A stretch of DNA of 64,000 bases from Kribbella pratensis (GTDB taxonomy: Bacteria; Actinomycetota; Actinomycetes; Propionibacteriales; Kribbellaceae). Positions 44,946-53,541 of this stretch are shown here, piece after piece. The notes under the pieces were generated by a model. That model did not search any database and had not been told where the DNA came from. It saw only the letters and a program-made list of their open reading frames with translations. Numbering within the stretch: position 1 is the first letter of the stretch; the number at the start of each line of letters is the position of its first letter. The DNA is taken from the NCBI RefSeq assembly GCF_004365355.1, contig NZ_SODP01000001.1:1123473-1187472 (forward strand), read 5' to 3'. Position numbers and translations under genes: made by a program.

Positions 44946-45110
44946 ATGGCGGATGAGGGTGGCAAGAAGGTGCAGTTCAACGTGTATCTGCCGCCTGGGC
45001 TGGTGCGGCGGGTGAAGCACAAGGCGATCGACGAGGGCGCGAGTCTGTCGGCGCTGGTCGAGCAGGCGCTGGCGGAGTACCTGGAAAAGCATGGGGAGGC
45101 GCGGGGATGA
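44946..45110 (+). CDS. Ribbon-helix-helix (CopG/Arc-like) protein
   Basis: 54 residues. [20 protein letters not shown] then [19 protein letters not shown]: one beta ribbon followed by two helices, as in CopG/Arc DNA-binding antitoxin-type proteins. Start is the ATG at 44946. Its stop overlaps the double VOC gene as ATGA. No toxin is visible; it could instead be a small repressor of the VOC gene. Confidence 0.78.
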   Translation: MADEGGKKVQFNVYLPPGLVRRVKHKAIDEGASLSALVEQALAEYLEKHGEARG

Positions 45111-45751
45111 GCAGCGTGACGATCAGGCCGTTGCGGTTCACGGCCGACGTGGAAGGGATGCGTGCGTTCCTCGAGACGCTCGGGCTGCGGTCGCGGATCG
45201 AGTCCGAGCGGGGCGGCTGGGTCGACATGATGGCCGGTCGAGGCATGGTCGCGCTGCACGACGCGGCGAGCAGCAGTACCGGCGGCCGGCCGGGGCAGAC
45301 CACGCTGTCCTTCGAGGCGGAGAAGATCGACGAGCTGCGGGACCGGCTCGAGCAAGTGGGATTCGTCGACGCGACCGTCTTCGACGAGGCGTACGGGCGC
45401 GTGCTGTCCGTGACGGGACCGGACAGCGTCGTCATCTGGGTCGACGAGCGCTCCGAGGACATGTACGGGTACAAGCTGCACGACGCGCGTCCGGACGAGC
45501 GCTGGTCGGTCACGCCGTACCTGACGGGTGCGGAGGAGCCGGCCTGGCGCCGCTTCTTCGAAGGCGTCGGCCTGCAGACCCCTGTGCGGTTCGGACCCGC
45601 CGACGGCGCGTTCGCCGTACGGCTCGACCTCAGCACCACGGAGCCCCTGGACGAAGTCGAAAGCCGGCTCGACACGTACGACGTGACGCGCACCGCGACC
45701 GGACTGGAGATCGTGGACCCCGACGGCCAGTTGGTCGTGGTGCACGGATGA
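45107..45751 (+). CDS. Two-domain VOC-family protein
   Basis: 214 residues with two glyoxalase-like halves: [20 protein letters not shown] (domain 1, ends around residue 110) and [20 protein letters not shown] (domain 2, to [15 protein letters not shown]). Co-translated with the RHH protein. The tandem VOC fold is used by antibiotic-sequestering and glyoxalase-like proteins; no substrate can be given. Confidence 0.82.
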   Translation: MSSVTIRPLRFTADVEGMRAFLETLGLRSRIESERGGWVDMMAGRGMVALHDAASSSTGGRPGQTTLSFEAEKIDELRDRLEQVGFVDATVFDEAYGRVLSVTGPDSVVIWVDERSEDMYGYKLHDARPDERWSVTPYLTGAEEPAWRRFFEGVGLQTPVRFGPADGAFAVRLDLSTTEPLDEVESRLDTYDVTRTATGLEIVDPDGQLVVVHG

Positions 45752-45790
45752 CCGCCGTACGCCGCCCCGAGCTCGCCGGCGACTTGTTCC

Positions 45791-45827
45791 TTGACCTCGA
45801 CCGCACATGAACATGCAGGATGCCGCC
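45791..45827 (+). promoter_or_regulatory. Leaderless promoter of the MFS gene
   Basis: TTGACC (45791-45796), 19 nt, CAGGAT (45816-45821), then 6 nt to the ATG at 45828. This favours the third in-frame ATG (MTTVVPDRLRDDPDF) as start. Confidence 0.4.
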
Positions 45828-47084
45828 ATGACGACAGTGGTGCCTGATCGGCTGCGCGACGACCCGGACTTCCGGCGGTACTGGACCGCCCGCGCGTTGT
45901 CGATCACCGGGTCGATGGTCACAGCGATCGCACTCCCGGTGCTCGTCTACCGGCTGAGTGGTTCGACCGTCCTGACCGCGCTGGTGACAGCGCTGGAGTC
46001 GGCGCCATACCTGCTGACCGGACTGTTCGCGGGTGCGCTGGCAGACCGTTGGAACCGGCGGCGCGTGATGATCACCGCGGACTGCGTCAACGCCGTACTC
46101 GTCGGCTCGGTGCCGGTTGCGCATCTGCTTGGCGTGCTGTCGATCGCGCACGTGCTAGTGGTCGCGTTCACCGTTCAATCCGTCTATACGTTCTTCGACG
46201 GCGCGAACTTCGGCGCACTGCCGGTCCTGGTCGGCCGGGCCCGGGTAGCGCAGGCAAACTCCGCAGTCTGGACGGCGTCGAGCCTGATCGAGCTGTTCGT
46301 CCCGCCACTGACCGGTCTGACCCTCGCCGTACTCGATCCGGCCAGTCTGCTCACGCTGGACGCGCTCAGCTTCGCAGCGTCCGCGTTCGCAGTCCGGGGG
46401 ATCGTGCGGGCGATGTCCGAGTCCCGGGCGGGTCAGCCACCGCTCCGGCCGCGGGTAGTACTGACCGACATCGGTGACGGACTGCGGTATCTGATCCACC
46501 ACGCCGGCGTACGGACCATGACGATCGTCGGCAGCGTCCAGTCGTTCGCCGGCGGTGGATTCATGGCGCTGATCGTGGTCTGGTGCGACCGCGTCCTCCA
46601 CATCGGTACGTCGGGACTCCGGTTCGGACTGGTCTGGGGGACCTGGGGCATCGGCGGACTGATCGCCGCACTCAGTCTGCCCCGGTTGCTGAAGCGGATG
46701 CCGCCCGCAGCGATCACGCTGTACGCACTGCCGGTCTCTGCGCTCCTGGGCGTGCTCACACCGCTGTCACCCGACTGGGTCGCCGCTGCGTTTGCAACGC
46801 TCGTCTGGGGTTCGGCGTACGTGCTGGTGATCGTCAACGCGATCTCGTACCGCCAGCAGGTGACTCCCGAGAAGCTGCTCGGCCGGGTCAACACAGCGGG
46901 CCGGATGCTGTCCTGGGGCGTCGGGTGGACGCTGGGCTCAGTGGTCGGCGGAGTGCTCGGCAACGCCTTCGGACCGCGCACCGGAATGGTGCTGATGGGG
47001 CTGTGCGGATGCGTCGGCGTGGTCTTCGCGTGGACCTCGCCGTTGCGCCGGATCGCGGCCGGACAGGACGCCGAGCTTTCCTGA
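45828..47084 (+). CDS. MFS transporter, MFS_3/EntS-like exporter
   Basis: 418 residues with about 12 membrane helices. Starts PDFRRYWTARALSITGSMVT, with the MFS motif GALADRWNRRRVMITADCVN between helices 2 and 3. Resembles the enterobactin exporter EntS and related drug exporters. The substrate is unknown. In-frame ATGs at 45807 and 45813 are alternative starts. Confidence 0.9.
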   Translation: MTTVVPDRLRDDPDFRRYWTARALSITGSMVTAIALPVLVYRLSGSTVLTALVTALESAPYLLTGLFAGALADRWNRRRVMITADCVNAVLVGSVPVAHLLGVLSIAHVLVVAFTVQSVYTFFDGANFGALPVLVGRARVAQANSAVWTASSLIELFVPPLTGLTLAVLDPASLLTLDALSFAASAFAVRGIVRAMSESRAGQPPLRPRVVLTDIGDGLRYLIHHAGVRTMTIVGSVQSFAGGGFMALIVVWCDRVLHIGTSGLRFGLVWGTWGIGGLIAALSLPRLLKRMPPAAITLYALPVSALLGVLTPLSPDWVAAAFATLVWGSAYVLVIVNAISYRQQVTPEKLLGRVNTAGRMLSWGVGWTLGSVVGGVLGNAFGPRTGMVLMGLCGCVGVVFAWTSPLRRIAAGQDAELS

Positions 47085-47121
47085 CCCGGCCCCGTTGCAT
47101 ACGAGTACGGCGTTCATCCGC

Positions 47122-47133
47122 TAGGTTCTGCGC
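47122..47133 (+). promoter_or_regulatory. -10 element, leaderless promoter of the DUF4081 gene
   Basis: TAGGTT (47122-47127) ends 6 nt before the GTG at 47134. A TTGCAT is present upstream but 21 nt away. Confidence 0.35.
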
Positions 47134-47958
47134 GTGGGCGTACGGGTTCTCGGTCCTCGCGACCTCGCGGCGGCGCGCGCGGTCATCGCCCGCGATCCGG
47201 TGGTGAATGTGTTCGTCGACAGCCTGGTCCAGGCGTCCGGACTCGACCCGCGGCGCGGCGCCGAGGTCTGGGGGTACGTCGACAAGGGCGCGCTGGAGGC
47301 CCTGTGTCACGCCGGCGGAAACATGGTGCCGGTGGGCGCGGACGACGCGGCGCTGCGTGCGTTCGCGGCGTACGCGATGCGGCGCGGGCGGAACTGCTTC
47401 CAGATCCTCGGACAGGCTCGCGCGGTCGATCAGCTGTGGAGCATCCTCGAGCCGCACTGGGGTCCGGCCCGCGAGGTGCGGGACGACCAGCCGTTCATGG
47501 TGATCGAGGGATCGCCGCTGATCGCACCGGATCCGCTGGTCCGCGAGGTGGAGCCGGTCGAGCTTCCGATCCTGTATCCGGCGTGCGTCGCGATGTACAC
47601 CGAGGAGGTCGGCGTACCGCCGCAGACCGGTCCGGACGGGACGTTCTACCGGTCGCGGGTCGCGGAGCTGATCCGGGCCGGCCGCGCGTTCGCGCGGATC
47701 GAGGACGGCCGGGTGGTGTTCAAGGCCGAGGTCGGCTCGGTCGGCTCGGGCGTGTGCCAGATCCAGGGTGTGTGGGTCGATCCCGAGTACCGCGGTCGTG
47801 GGCTCGCTGCGCCCGGTATGGCGGCGGTGGTGGAGCTGGCCCGGCAGATCGCGCCCGTGGTCACGCTGTACGTCAACGCCTTCAACCTGCCGGCGCGCGC
47901 GGCGTACGAGCGGGTCGGCTTCCGCACGATCGAGACCTTCGCGACGATTCTGTTCTGA
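47134..47958 (+). CDS. DUF4081-GNAT acetyltransferase
   Basis: 274 residues. The N-terminal DUF4081 domain (DPVVNVFVDSLVQASGLDPR) is fused to a GNAT domain with VWVDPEYRGRGLAAPGMAAV and YVNAFNLPARAAYERVGFR. This family is found between ispG and proS in many actinobacteria; its substrate is unknown. Here it is separated from ispG by about 8 kb of other genes but still close to proS. Confidence 0.92.
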   Translation: MGVRVLGPRDLAAARAVIARDPVVNVFVDSLVQASGLDPRRGAEVWGYVDKGALEALCHAGGNMVPVGADDAALRAFAAYAMRRGRNCFQILGQARAVDQLWSILEPHWGPAREVRDDQPFMVIEGSPLIAPDPLVREVEPVELPILYPACVAMYTEEVGVPPQTGPDGTFYRSRVAELIRAGRAFARIEDGRVVFKAEVGSVGSGVCQIQGVWVDPEYRGRGLAAPGMAAVVELARQIAPVVTLYVNAFNLPARAAYERVGFRTIETFATILF

Positions 47959-48012
47959 TACTGCTTACTCTCCGTGATCCGGAGCCGGCGGTTGTCGGGT
48001 TGGCTGATCGGC

Positions 48013-49116
48013 ATGCGAAGGCCGGCGGCTCTTCTGTGCACCTTTGCCCTGATGTTGCTGTCCTCGACGGCCTACTCGGCGCCCAACTTGGCGGCCGGCG
48101 CGACGTACTACGGGGGGTACCACACCGTCGTCGGCCACGAGCAGCACAACGCGGCCGTCGCCGCGGCACATCCGGAGCTGGTGAAGCTGTACGACATCGG
48201 CGACTCGTGGACGAAGGCGCAGGGACAGGGCGGGCACGACATCCAGGCCCTGTGCATCACGAAGCTCGCGCCCGACGACTGCGCCCTGAACAGCACCGGG
48301 AAGAAGCCCAAGTTCGTCCTGCACGCGCAGATCCATGCGCGCGAAATCGCGACCGGCGAGATCGCGTACCAGTGGATCGACCTGCTCGTCTCGTCGCACG
48401 GCGTCGATCCCGAGATCACCGAGCTGCTCGACACCCGCGAGCTGTGGATCGTGCCGATCGCGAACCCGGACGGCGTCGACGTCGTCGCGTCGAACCCGGC
48501 GCGCCCGCTGCTGCAACGGAAGAACGTCGACGACAGCGCCGGCGAATGCCAGGCGGGCTACCCCGGAGTCGACCTGAACCGGAACTCGTCGTTCCGGTGG
48601 GACGCGAACCAAGGCGATCCGTGCACGGAGATGTACCCGGGTGCGAAGGCGGCATCCGAGCCGGAGACCGTGGCGATCCAGGGGTTTCTGGCCAAGATCT
48701 TCCCCGACACCAAAGGCGCTGTGGACGCTCCGGCCGCCGCGAGCACGACCGGCGTATTCGTGACGCTGCACAGCTACGGGAACGACATCCTGGCGCCATG
48801 GGGGTACACGAGGACGGCCGCTCCGGACCAGGCCGCGTTGGTGGCCCTGGGCAACAAGATGGGCGGTTTCACGGGTTATCCGGTGTTCACGGGGGACGGC
48901 GGGATCGGGTACCTGACACCGGGTTCGACCAGCGACTGGTTGTACGGGACGCGCGGCGTGCCGTCGTACACCTTCGAGATCGGGCCGAGGACGGGGTGGT
49001 GCGCCGGTTTCCTGCCGCCGTACTCGTGTATTGCCTCGACGTTCTGGCCGTTGCTGAAACCAGCGTTGGTTTATGCCGCGAAGGCCGCCGCGACGCCGTA
49101 CGGGCAATTACCGTGA
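48013..49116 (+). CDS. Secreted M14 zinc carboxypeptidase
   Basis: 367 residues. MRRPAALLCTFALMLLSSTA is a signal peptide, probably cleaved after YSA. The zinc site is HARE (His108, Glu111), with the third ligand in FVTLHSYGNDILAPWGY and the catalytic Glu in SYTFEIGP. NPDGVDV and GVDLNRNSSFRWD are also M14 motifs. It removes C-terminal residues from peptides outside the cell. The ATG at 48013 is chosen because it gives a good signal peptide; a GTG at 47974 is possible. Neither start has a clear ribosome site. Confidence 0.92.
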   Translation: MRRPAALLCTFALMLLSSTAYSAPNLAAGATYYGGYHTVVGHEQHNAAVAAAHPELVKLYDIGDSWTKAQGQGGHDIQALCITKLAPDDCALNSTGKKPKFVLHAQIHAREIATGEIAYQWIDLLVSSHGVDPEITELLDTRELWIVPIANPDGVDVVASNPARPLLQRKNVDDSAGECQAGYPGVDLNRNSSFRWDANQGDPCTEMYPGAKAASEPETVAIQGFLAKIFPDTKGAVDAPAAASTTGVFVTLHSYGNDILAPWGYTRTAAPDQAALVALGNKMGGFTGYPVFTGDGGIGYLTPGSTSDWLYGTRGVPSYTFEIGPRTGWCAGFLPPYSCIASTFWPLLKPALVYAAKAAATPYGQLP

Positions 49117-49140
49117 TTACCGTCGGGTAAGCTCCGGCGC

Positions 49141-49503
49141 ATGTCGCGGAGCAAGACGACCACCGGCCTGTCCGTTCTGTTCGGCGTGCTCGGATCGCTG
49201 CATTTCCTGAAGCCCGAGCCGTTCGAGCGGATTGTGCCGCACGCGCTGCCGCGCAAGAAGGAACTCGTCTACGCGTCCGGCGTGGCCGAACTGGCCTGCG
49301 CGGCGAGTCTGCTCCACCCGCGCACGCGGCGGTTGGCCGGACTGGTGAGCGCCGGCCTGCTGGTCGCCGTGTTCCCGGCGAACGTGCAGATGGCTGTCGA
49401 CCTGCGATCCAAGGGCTCGCGGACGGCACAGGCGATCGCGTTCGCGCGGTTGCCGCTGCAGCTCCCGTTGATCAGATGGGCGCTCAAGGCGGCCCGCGAG
49501 TGA
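49141..49503 (+). CDS. DoxX-like membrane protein
   Basis: 120 residues, about four hydrophobic segments. TGLSVLFGVLGSLHFLKPEP, then LVYASGVAELACAASLLHPR and LAGLVSAGLLVAVFPANVQM: the DoxX-like pattern with a conserved HFLKPEPFERIVP. Function unknown. It lies 89 nt upstream of proS. Confidence 0.82.
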   Translation: MSRSKTTTGLSVLFGVLGSLHFLKPEPFERIVPHALPRKKELVYASGVAELACAASLLHPRTRRLAGLVSAGLLVAVFPANVQMAVDLRSKGSRTAQAIAFARLPLQLPLIRWALKAARE

Positions 49504-49519
49504 CCTGTGGATAACGTGG

Positions 49520-49548
49520 TGAGACCATATCCGCCGGGCGGATATTCT
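49520..49548 (+). promoter_or_regulatory. proS promoter with a 19-bp palindrome in the spacer
   Basis: ATATCCGCCGGGCGGATAT (49527-49545) is a perfect inverted repeat about one central base. It lies between TGAGAC (49520-49525) and TATTCT (49543-49548), a pair 17 nt apart. A repressor bound here would cover the promoter. As RNA it would form a 9-bp stem and could instead end the DoxX-like transcript. Confidence 0.6.
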
Positions 49549-49591
49549 CTGTGACGTCCCGTTGTCCACTTTTGCACGCTTGGAGACTCCC

Positions 49592-51355
49592 GTGATTTTG
49601 CGTATGTCGTCGCTGTTCCTCCGCACGCTTCGCGAGGACCCGGCGGACGCGGAGGTCCCGAGCCACAAGCTGCTCGTCCGCGCCGGGTACATCCGTCGCG
49701 CCGCGCCCGGCATCTACACCTGGCTGCCGCTGGGCCTGCGAGTGCTGCGCAACGTCGAGCGGATCGTCCGCGAGGAGATGGACGCGATCGGCGCGCAGGA
49801 GCTGGTCTTCCCGGCGCTGCTGCCCCGCGAGCCCTACGAGGCGACCGGCCGCTGGACGGAGTACGGGCCGAACATCTTCCGGCTGAAGGACCGCAAGGGC
49901 GCCGACATGCTGCTCGGTCCGACGCACGAGGAGATGTTCACGCTGGTCGTGAAGGACCTGTACTCGTCGTACAAGGACCTGCCGCTGTCGATCTACCAGA
50001 TCCAGAACAAGTACCGCGACGAGGCGCGGCCGCGGGCCGGCGTGCTGCGCGGGCGTGAGTTCGTGATGAAGGACTCGTACTCGTTCGATGTCGACGACGA
50101 CGGCCTCGCCGCGTCGTACGAGAAGCATCGCGAGGCCTACATCAAGATCTTCGACCGGCTCGGGTTCGACTACGTGATCGTGCAGGCCATGTCCGGCGCG
50201 ATGGGCGGCTCGCGGTCGGAGGAGTTCCTCGCGATCGCGGAGAACGGCGAGGACACCTTCGTCCGCTCCCCGGGTGGGTACGCCGCCAACGTCGAGGCGG
50301 TCGTGGTGCCGCAGTCGCCGGCCGTCGACGCGTCCGGCGTACCGGCCGCGGAGGTCGTGGACACGCCGGACACGCCGACCATCGACACCCTGGTCGACGC
50401 GCTGAACGCGAAGCACCCGCGGACCGACGGCCGGGAGTGGAGCGCGGCCGACACGTTGAAGAACGTGCTCGTCATGCTCGTGCACCCGGACGGGACCCGG
50501 GAGCCGCTGGCGATCGGCGTGCCGGGGGACCGGGCGATCGACGAGAAGCGCCTGGGTGCGCAGGTGGAGCCGGCCGAGGTCGTGGCCTTCGAGGAGGCGG
50601 ACTTCGAGAAGAACCCGTCGCTGGCGAAGGGCTACATCGGGCCCGGCGTGCTGGGGGCCGAGAACACGTCGAAGATCCGGTACCTGCTCGACCCGCGGGT
50701 GGCCGAGGGGTCGGCGTGGGTGACCGGCGCGGACAGGACGGGCTTCCACGTCATCAACCTGGTGCATGGTCGCGACTTCACCGCGGACGGCACGATCCAG
50801 GCCGCTGAGGTGCGCGACGGCGACCAGGCGCCGGACGGTTCGGGTCCGCTGGAAACGGCGCGCGGTATCGAGATGGGCCACATCTTCCAGCTCGGCCGCA
50901 AGTACGCCGACGCCCTCGACCTGAAGGTCCTCGACCAGAACGGCAAGCTCGTCACGGTCACCATGGGCTCATACGGTGTCGGCGTCACCCGGGCGGTGGC
51001 CGCGATCGCCGAGGGCAACCACGACGAGCTCGGTCTGGTCTGGCCGCGCGAGATCGCGCCGGCCGACGTCCACCTTGTTGCCACCGGCAAGGATTCCGAG
51101 GTCTTCGCGAAGGCGGCCGAGCTCGCGGCAGGGCTGGAGTCCCGCGGCCTGTCGGTCATCTACGACGACCGTGAGAAGGTCTCGCCGGGCGTGAAGTTCA
51201 AGGACGCCGAGCTGATCGGCGTGCCGACCATCGCGGTCGTCGGCAAGGGCCTTGCCGACGGCACCATCGAGGTCAAGGACCGCCGCTCCGGCGACCGCGC
51301 CGACGTACCGCTCGCCGACGTCGTCGACCACCTGGTCGCGGCCGTCCGCGGCTGA
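49592..51355 (+). CDS. proS: Prolyl-tRNA synthetase, bacterial type with insertion domain
   Basis: 587 residues. Class II synthetase that charges tRNA-Pro. Motif 1 region [17 protein letters not shown], motif 2 [20 protein letters not shown], motif 3 [16 protein letters not shown]. The YbaK-like editing insertion runs from about residue 230 to 380, and the anticodon-binding domain ends the protein. The GTG at 49592 (VILRMSSLF) is preceded by TGGAG and matches the usual start of actinobacterial ProRS. Confidence 0.97.
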   Translation: MILRMSSLFLRTLREDPADAEVPSHKLLVRAGYIRRAAPGIYTWLPLGLRVLRNVERIVREEMDAIGAQELVFPALLPREPYEATGRWTEYGPNIFRLKDRKGADMLLGPTHEEMFTLVVKDLYSSYKDLPLSIYQIQNKYRDEARPRAGVLRGREFVMKDSYSFDVDDDGLAASYEKHREAYIKIFDRLGFDYVIVQAMSGAMGGSRSEEFLAIAENGEDTFVRSPGGYAANVEAVVVPQSPAVDASGVPAAEVVDTPDTPTIDTLVDALNAKHPRTDGREWSAADTLKNVLVMLVHPDGTREPLAIGVPGDRAIDEKRLGAQVEPAEVVAFEEADFEKNPSLAKGYIGPGVLGAENTSKIRYLLDPRVAEGSAWVTGADRTGFHVINLVHGRDFTADGTIQAAEVRDGDQAPDGSGPLETARGIEMGHIFQLGRKYADALDLKVLDQNGKLVTVTMGSYGVGVTRAVAAIAEGNHDELGLVWPREIAPADVHLVATGKDSEVFAKAAELAAGLESRGLSVIYDDREKVSPGVKFKDAELIGVPTIAVVGKGLADGTIEVKDRRSGDRADVPLADVVDHLVAAVRG

Positions 51356-51360
51356 CTTGC

Positions 51361-51388
51361 GTCGGGCCCCGCTCAGGCGGGGCCCGAC
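51361..51388 (+). terminator. Terminator hairpin after proS
   Basis: GTCGGGCCCCGC-TCAG-GCGGGGCCCGAC: a perfect 12-bp stem with a 4-nt loop, 5 nt after the stop codon. There is no T-tract, as in many actinobacterial I-shaped terminators. Confidence 0.85.
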
Positions 51389-51446
51389 CCAGCGGGTCCG
51401 CGGCCAATTCGCTCGACGCGCAAACAAACCGCCCGAGAAAGACGTG

Positions 51447-51485
51447 GCCCCGGCGACATGACCTGAGTCAGCGGTCCACCGGGGC
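51447..51485. terminator. Nested hairpin before the Abi-like remnant
   Basis: GCCCCGG (51447-51453) pairs with CCGGGGC (51479-51485), followed by TTTCG on the plus strand. TGAC-CTGA-GTCA forms an inner stem. It may be a second terminator or an mRNA structure. Confidence 0.35.
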
Positions 51486-51525
51486 TTTCGACACTCATGC
51501 TACCACCGAAAAGGAGCAAGTCTCT

Positions 51526-52036
51526 GTGGTGTCCACGGACCCCGCAAAGCCGCCGGTAGGGCCATGGGTCTTGCGATGGTTGAGTGCGGCGAGGCTTGCG
51601 AAGTACCGCAATGAGCCGGCCGGCGACCTGTCCCGTGCGCTGGCCTTGTATGAATGGAGTCTGGCAACGCGACCAGCTCGAACAGGCCTGTGAGCGGGTC
51701 GGCCCTACGGGCGCGCCAGGCAAGGTGATTGCCGAGCTTACCTTCGGCTTCTGGCGCTTTCTCAGCTCCTCGGCCCACGAAAAGTCGGTCTGGGTGCCTT
51801 ATCTCCACCAGGCCTTTCCGGCTGGTACGGATCGGAAGCGGGACGTGGACAGCAAGGTTGCTGCTCTCCACCGCCTGCGCAACCGCGTCGCCCACCACGA
51901 GCCGTTGATCACCGAGAACCTTTCACGTGAGGCGGCCAAGGTGACTGCGCTCGGTGGCCTGATCGATCCCGACCTTGGCGAGTACTTGTCAGCGACCTCT
52001 GCGGTGCCCGCGCTCTTGAGGGAGCGGCCGGTGTAG
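51526..52036 (+). pseudogene. Abi-like protein gene with internal deletion and frameshift
   Basis: A GTG with AAGGAG 9 nt upstream starts PPVGPWVLRWLSAARLAKYR and continues to LALYEWSLAT, then runs to a TGA at 51691. In the +1 frame the protein resumes with RDQLEQACERV, GKVIAELTFGFWRFL and VAALHRLRNRVAHHEPL. These are the start and end of Abi-like (Abi_2 family) proteins, but the central part of roughly 60-80 residues is missing. The RNRVAHHEP block (HEPN-like R-x4-6-H) is intact. Abi-like genes are associated with phage exclusion. Confidence 0.75.
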
Positions 52037-52158
52037 CTCTCCCTGGTTCCACCCCATCGACCTGAAACTTCTTCGGTCGAGTGTGTCGAGGAACGCCGGT
52101 CGGCTCCGATCCCGGGGTGAGACGCCAGAGGGGGTGTCTCGGATCTAGGGAGTTGGCG

Positions 52159-53541
52159 ATGACGGAATCTGTAGTAGTTGGCCGGGGGATCGGCGAGCTT
52201 CGCGGCGCTGTGCTGGGTGAGGTCCTCGTGGACGGAGACGCCGGGTACGCCGATGCCGGGCGGGTGATCATGGCCGAGGGCCGGCCGAGCGTGGTGGTGC
52301 GCTGTACGGGTGCCGCTGATGTGGTTGCTGCCTTGAGATACGCCGAGGCGCAGGACCTGCCCGTCGCCGTACGGAGCGGTGGGCACAACGCGGCCGGGTT
52401 CGGTACGAACGACGGCGGCGTGGTCATCGACGTACGGCCGATGGACGAGGTCAAGGTACTGGCGGACGACGTCGTTCGCGTAGGCGTCGGCGCGACCTGG
52501 GGAGACGTGGCCGCGCGACTTGGAGAGCTCGGGCTGGCGATCTCGTCGGGGGATACGGCGAGCGTCGGCGTCGGCGGGTTGATGGCCGGCGGCGGCATCG
52601 GCTGGATGGTCCGCAAGCACGGGCTGGCGATCGACAACGTGGTGTCGGCCCAGGTGGTCACCGCGGACGGTTCGGTACGCCGGGTCGACGCCGTGAACGA
52701 ACCCGAGCTGTTCTGGGGACTGCGCGGCGCGGCGGGCAGTCTCGGCGTGGTCACGTCGTACGACATCACCGCCGTGCGACAGCCGACCGTGCACTTCGGC
52801 ACCCTGTTGTATCCGTGGACCCAGACGGAGCAGGTGCTCAACAGCTGGGCGGAGTACGCAGCGCATGCGCCGGCTGAGGTCACGTCCTCGCTGCAGCTCG
52901 CGCCGACGATGATGGCAGATCGCCAGGTCCCCGTCGCCGTGATGGTGTGCGTCGCCGGAGACCCCGCGCTCCTCGAACCGCTGCGCAACCTCGGCACGTT
53001 GCTGACCGACAAGGTCGCCGAGGTGCCGTACGCCGAGGTGTTCTCAGACATGTCGATGCCCGCGGATTGGCGTCCGCGGATCCGCAACGGCCTCTTCGAC
53101 ATGTGGTGGCCCGATCTCACCGGCAGGCTGCTCGAGGCACGTCAGCAGCTGCCGGCGATGGCGATGGAGATCCGGGCGCTCGGTGGCGCGTTCGGTGCGA
53201 TGCCGGCGGACGCGACCGCGTTCGCCCACCGCGACGCGCAGTTCATGGTCAACTCGGTGCTGATGGGAACGCGCGAAGCCCAAGGCTCGCAGCCCGCGGA
53301 GTTCGACGCCTTCTGGCAGACCCTGCGGCCGAACGGCGCGTACGTGAACTTCCTGTCCGACCCGACCGACGCGGACCTCGACAGCTGCTACCCGGAATCA
53401 CACCGCGCCAGGCTTGCCGCACTCAAGCAGGCGGTCGATCCGGGGCACGTCTTCCGCAGCGCCTTGAGTGTGCCACCGCGGCCGGAGTGGACCGGCGGAC
53501 GCCGTCATTTGATGAGGTGGGCGATGCGGTCGCGCAGATAG
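52159..53541 (+). CDS. FAD-linked oxidase, berberine-bridge (BBE)-like
   Basis: 460 residues. The PCMH FAD domain has VAVRSGGHNAAGFGTNDGGV, whose His is normally bound covalently to FAD, and SVGVGGLMAGGGIGWMVRKH. The C-terminal BBE motif is YVNFLSDPTDADLDSCYPES. The second covalent cysteine of bicovalent enzymes seems absent. Substrates are often sugars or natural products. ATG with AGGGAG upstream. The 3' end overlaps the convergent sigma factor gene by 37 nt. Confidence 0.9.
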   Translation: MTESVVVGRGIGELRGAVLGEVLVDGDAGYADAGRVIMAEGRPSVVVRCTGAADVVAALRYAEAQDLPVAVRSGGHNAAGFGTNDGGVVIDVRPMDEVKVLADDVVRVGVGATWGDVAARLGELGLAISSGDTASVGVGGLMAGGGIGWMVRKHGLAIDNVVSAQVVTADGSVRRVDAVNEPELFWGLRGAAGSLGVVTSYDITAVRQPTVHFGTLLYPWTQTEQVLNSWAEYAAHAPAEVTSSLQLAPTMMADRQVPVAVMVCVAGDPALLEPLRNLGTLLTDKVAEVPYAEVFSDMSMPADWRPRIRNGLFDMWWPDLTGRLLEARQQLPAMAMEIRALGGAFGAMPADATAFAHRDAQFMVNSVLMGTREAQGSQPAEFDAFWQTLRPNGAYVNFLSDPTDADLDSCYPESHRARLAALKQAVDPGHVFRSALSVPPRPEWTGGRRHLMRWAMRSRR

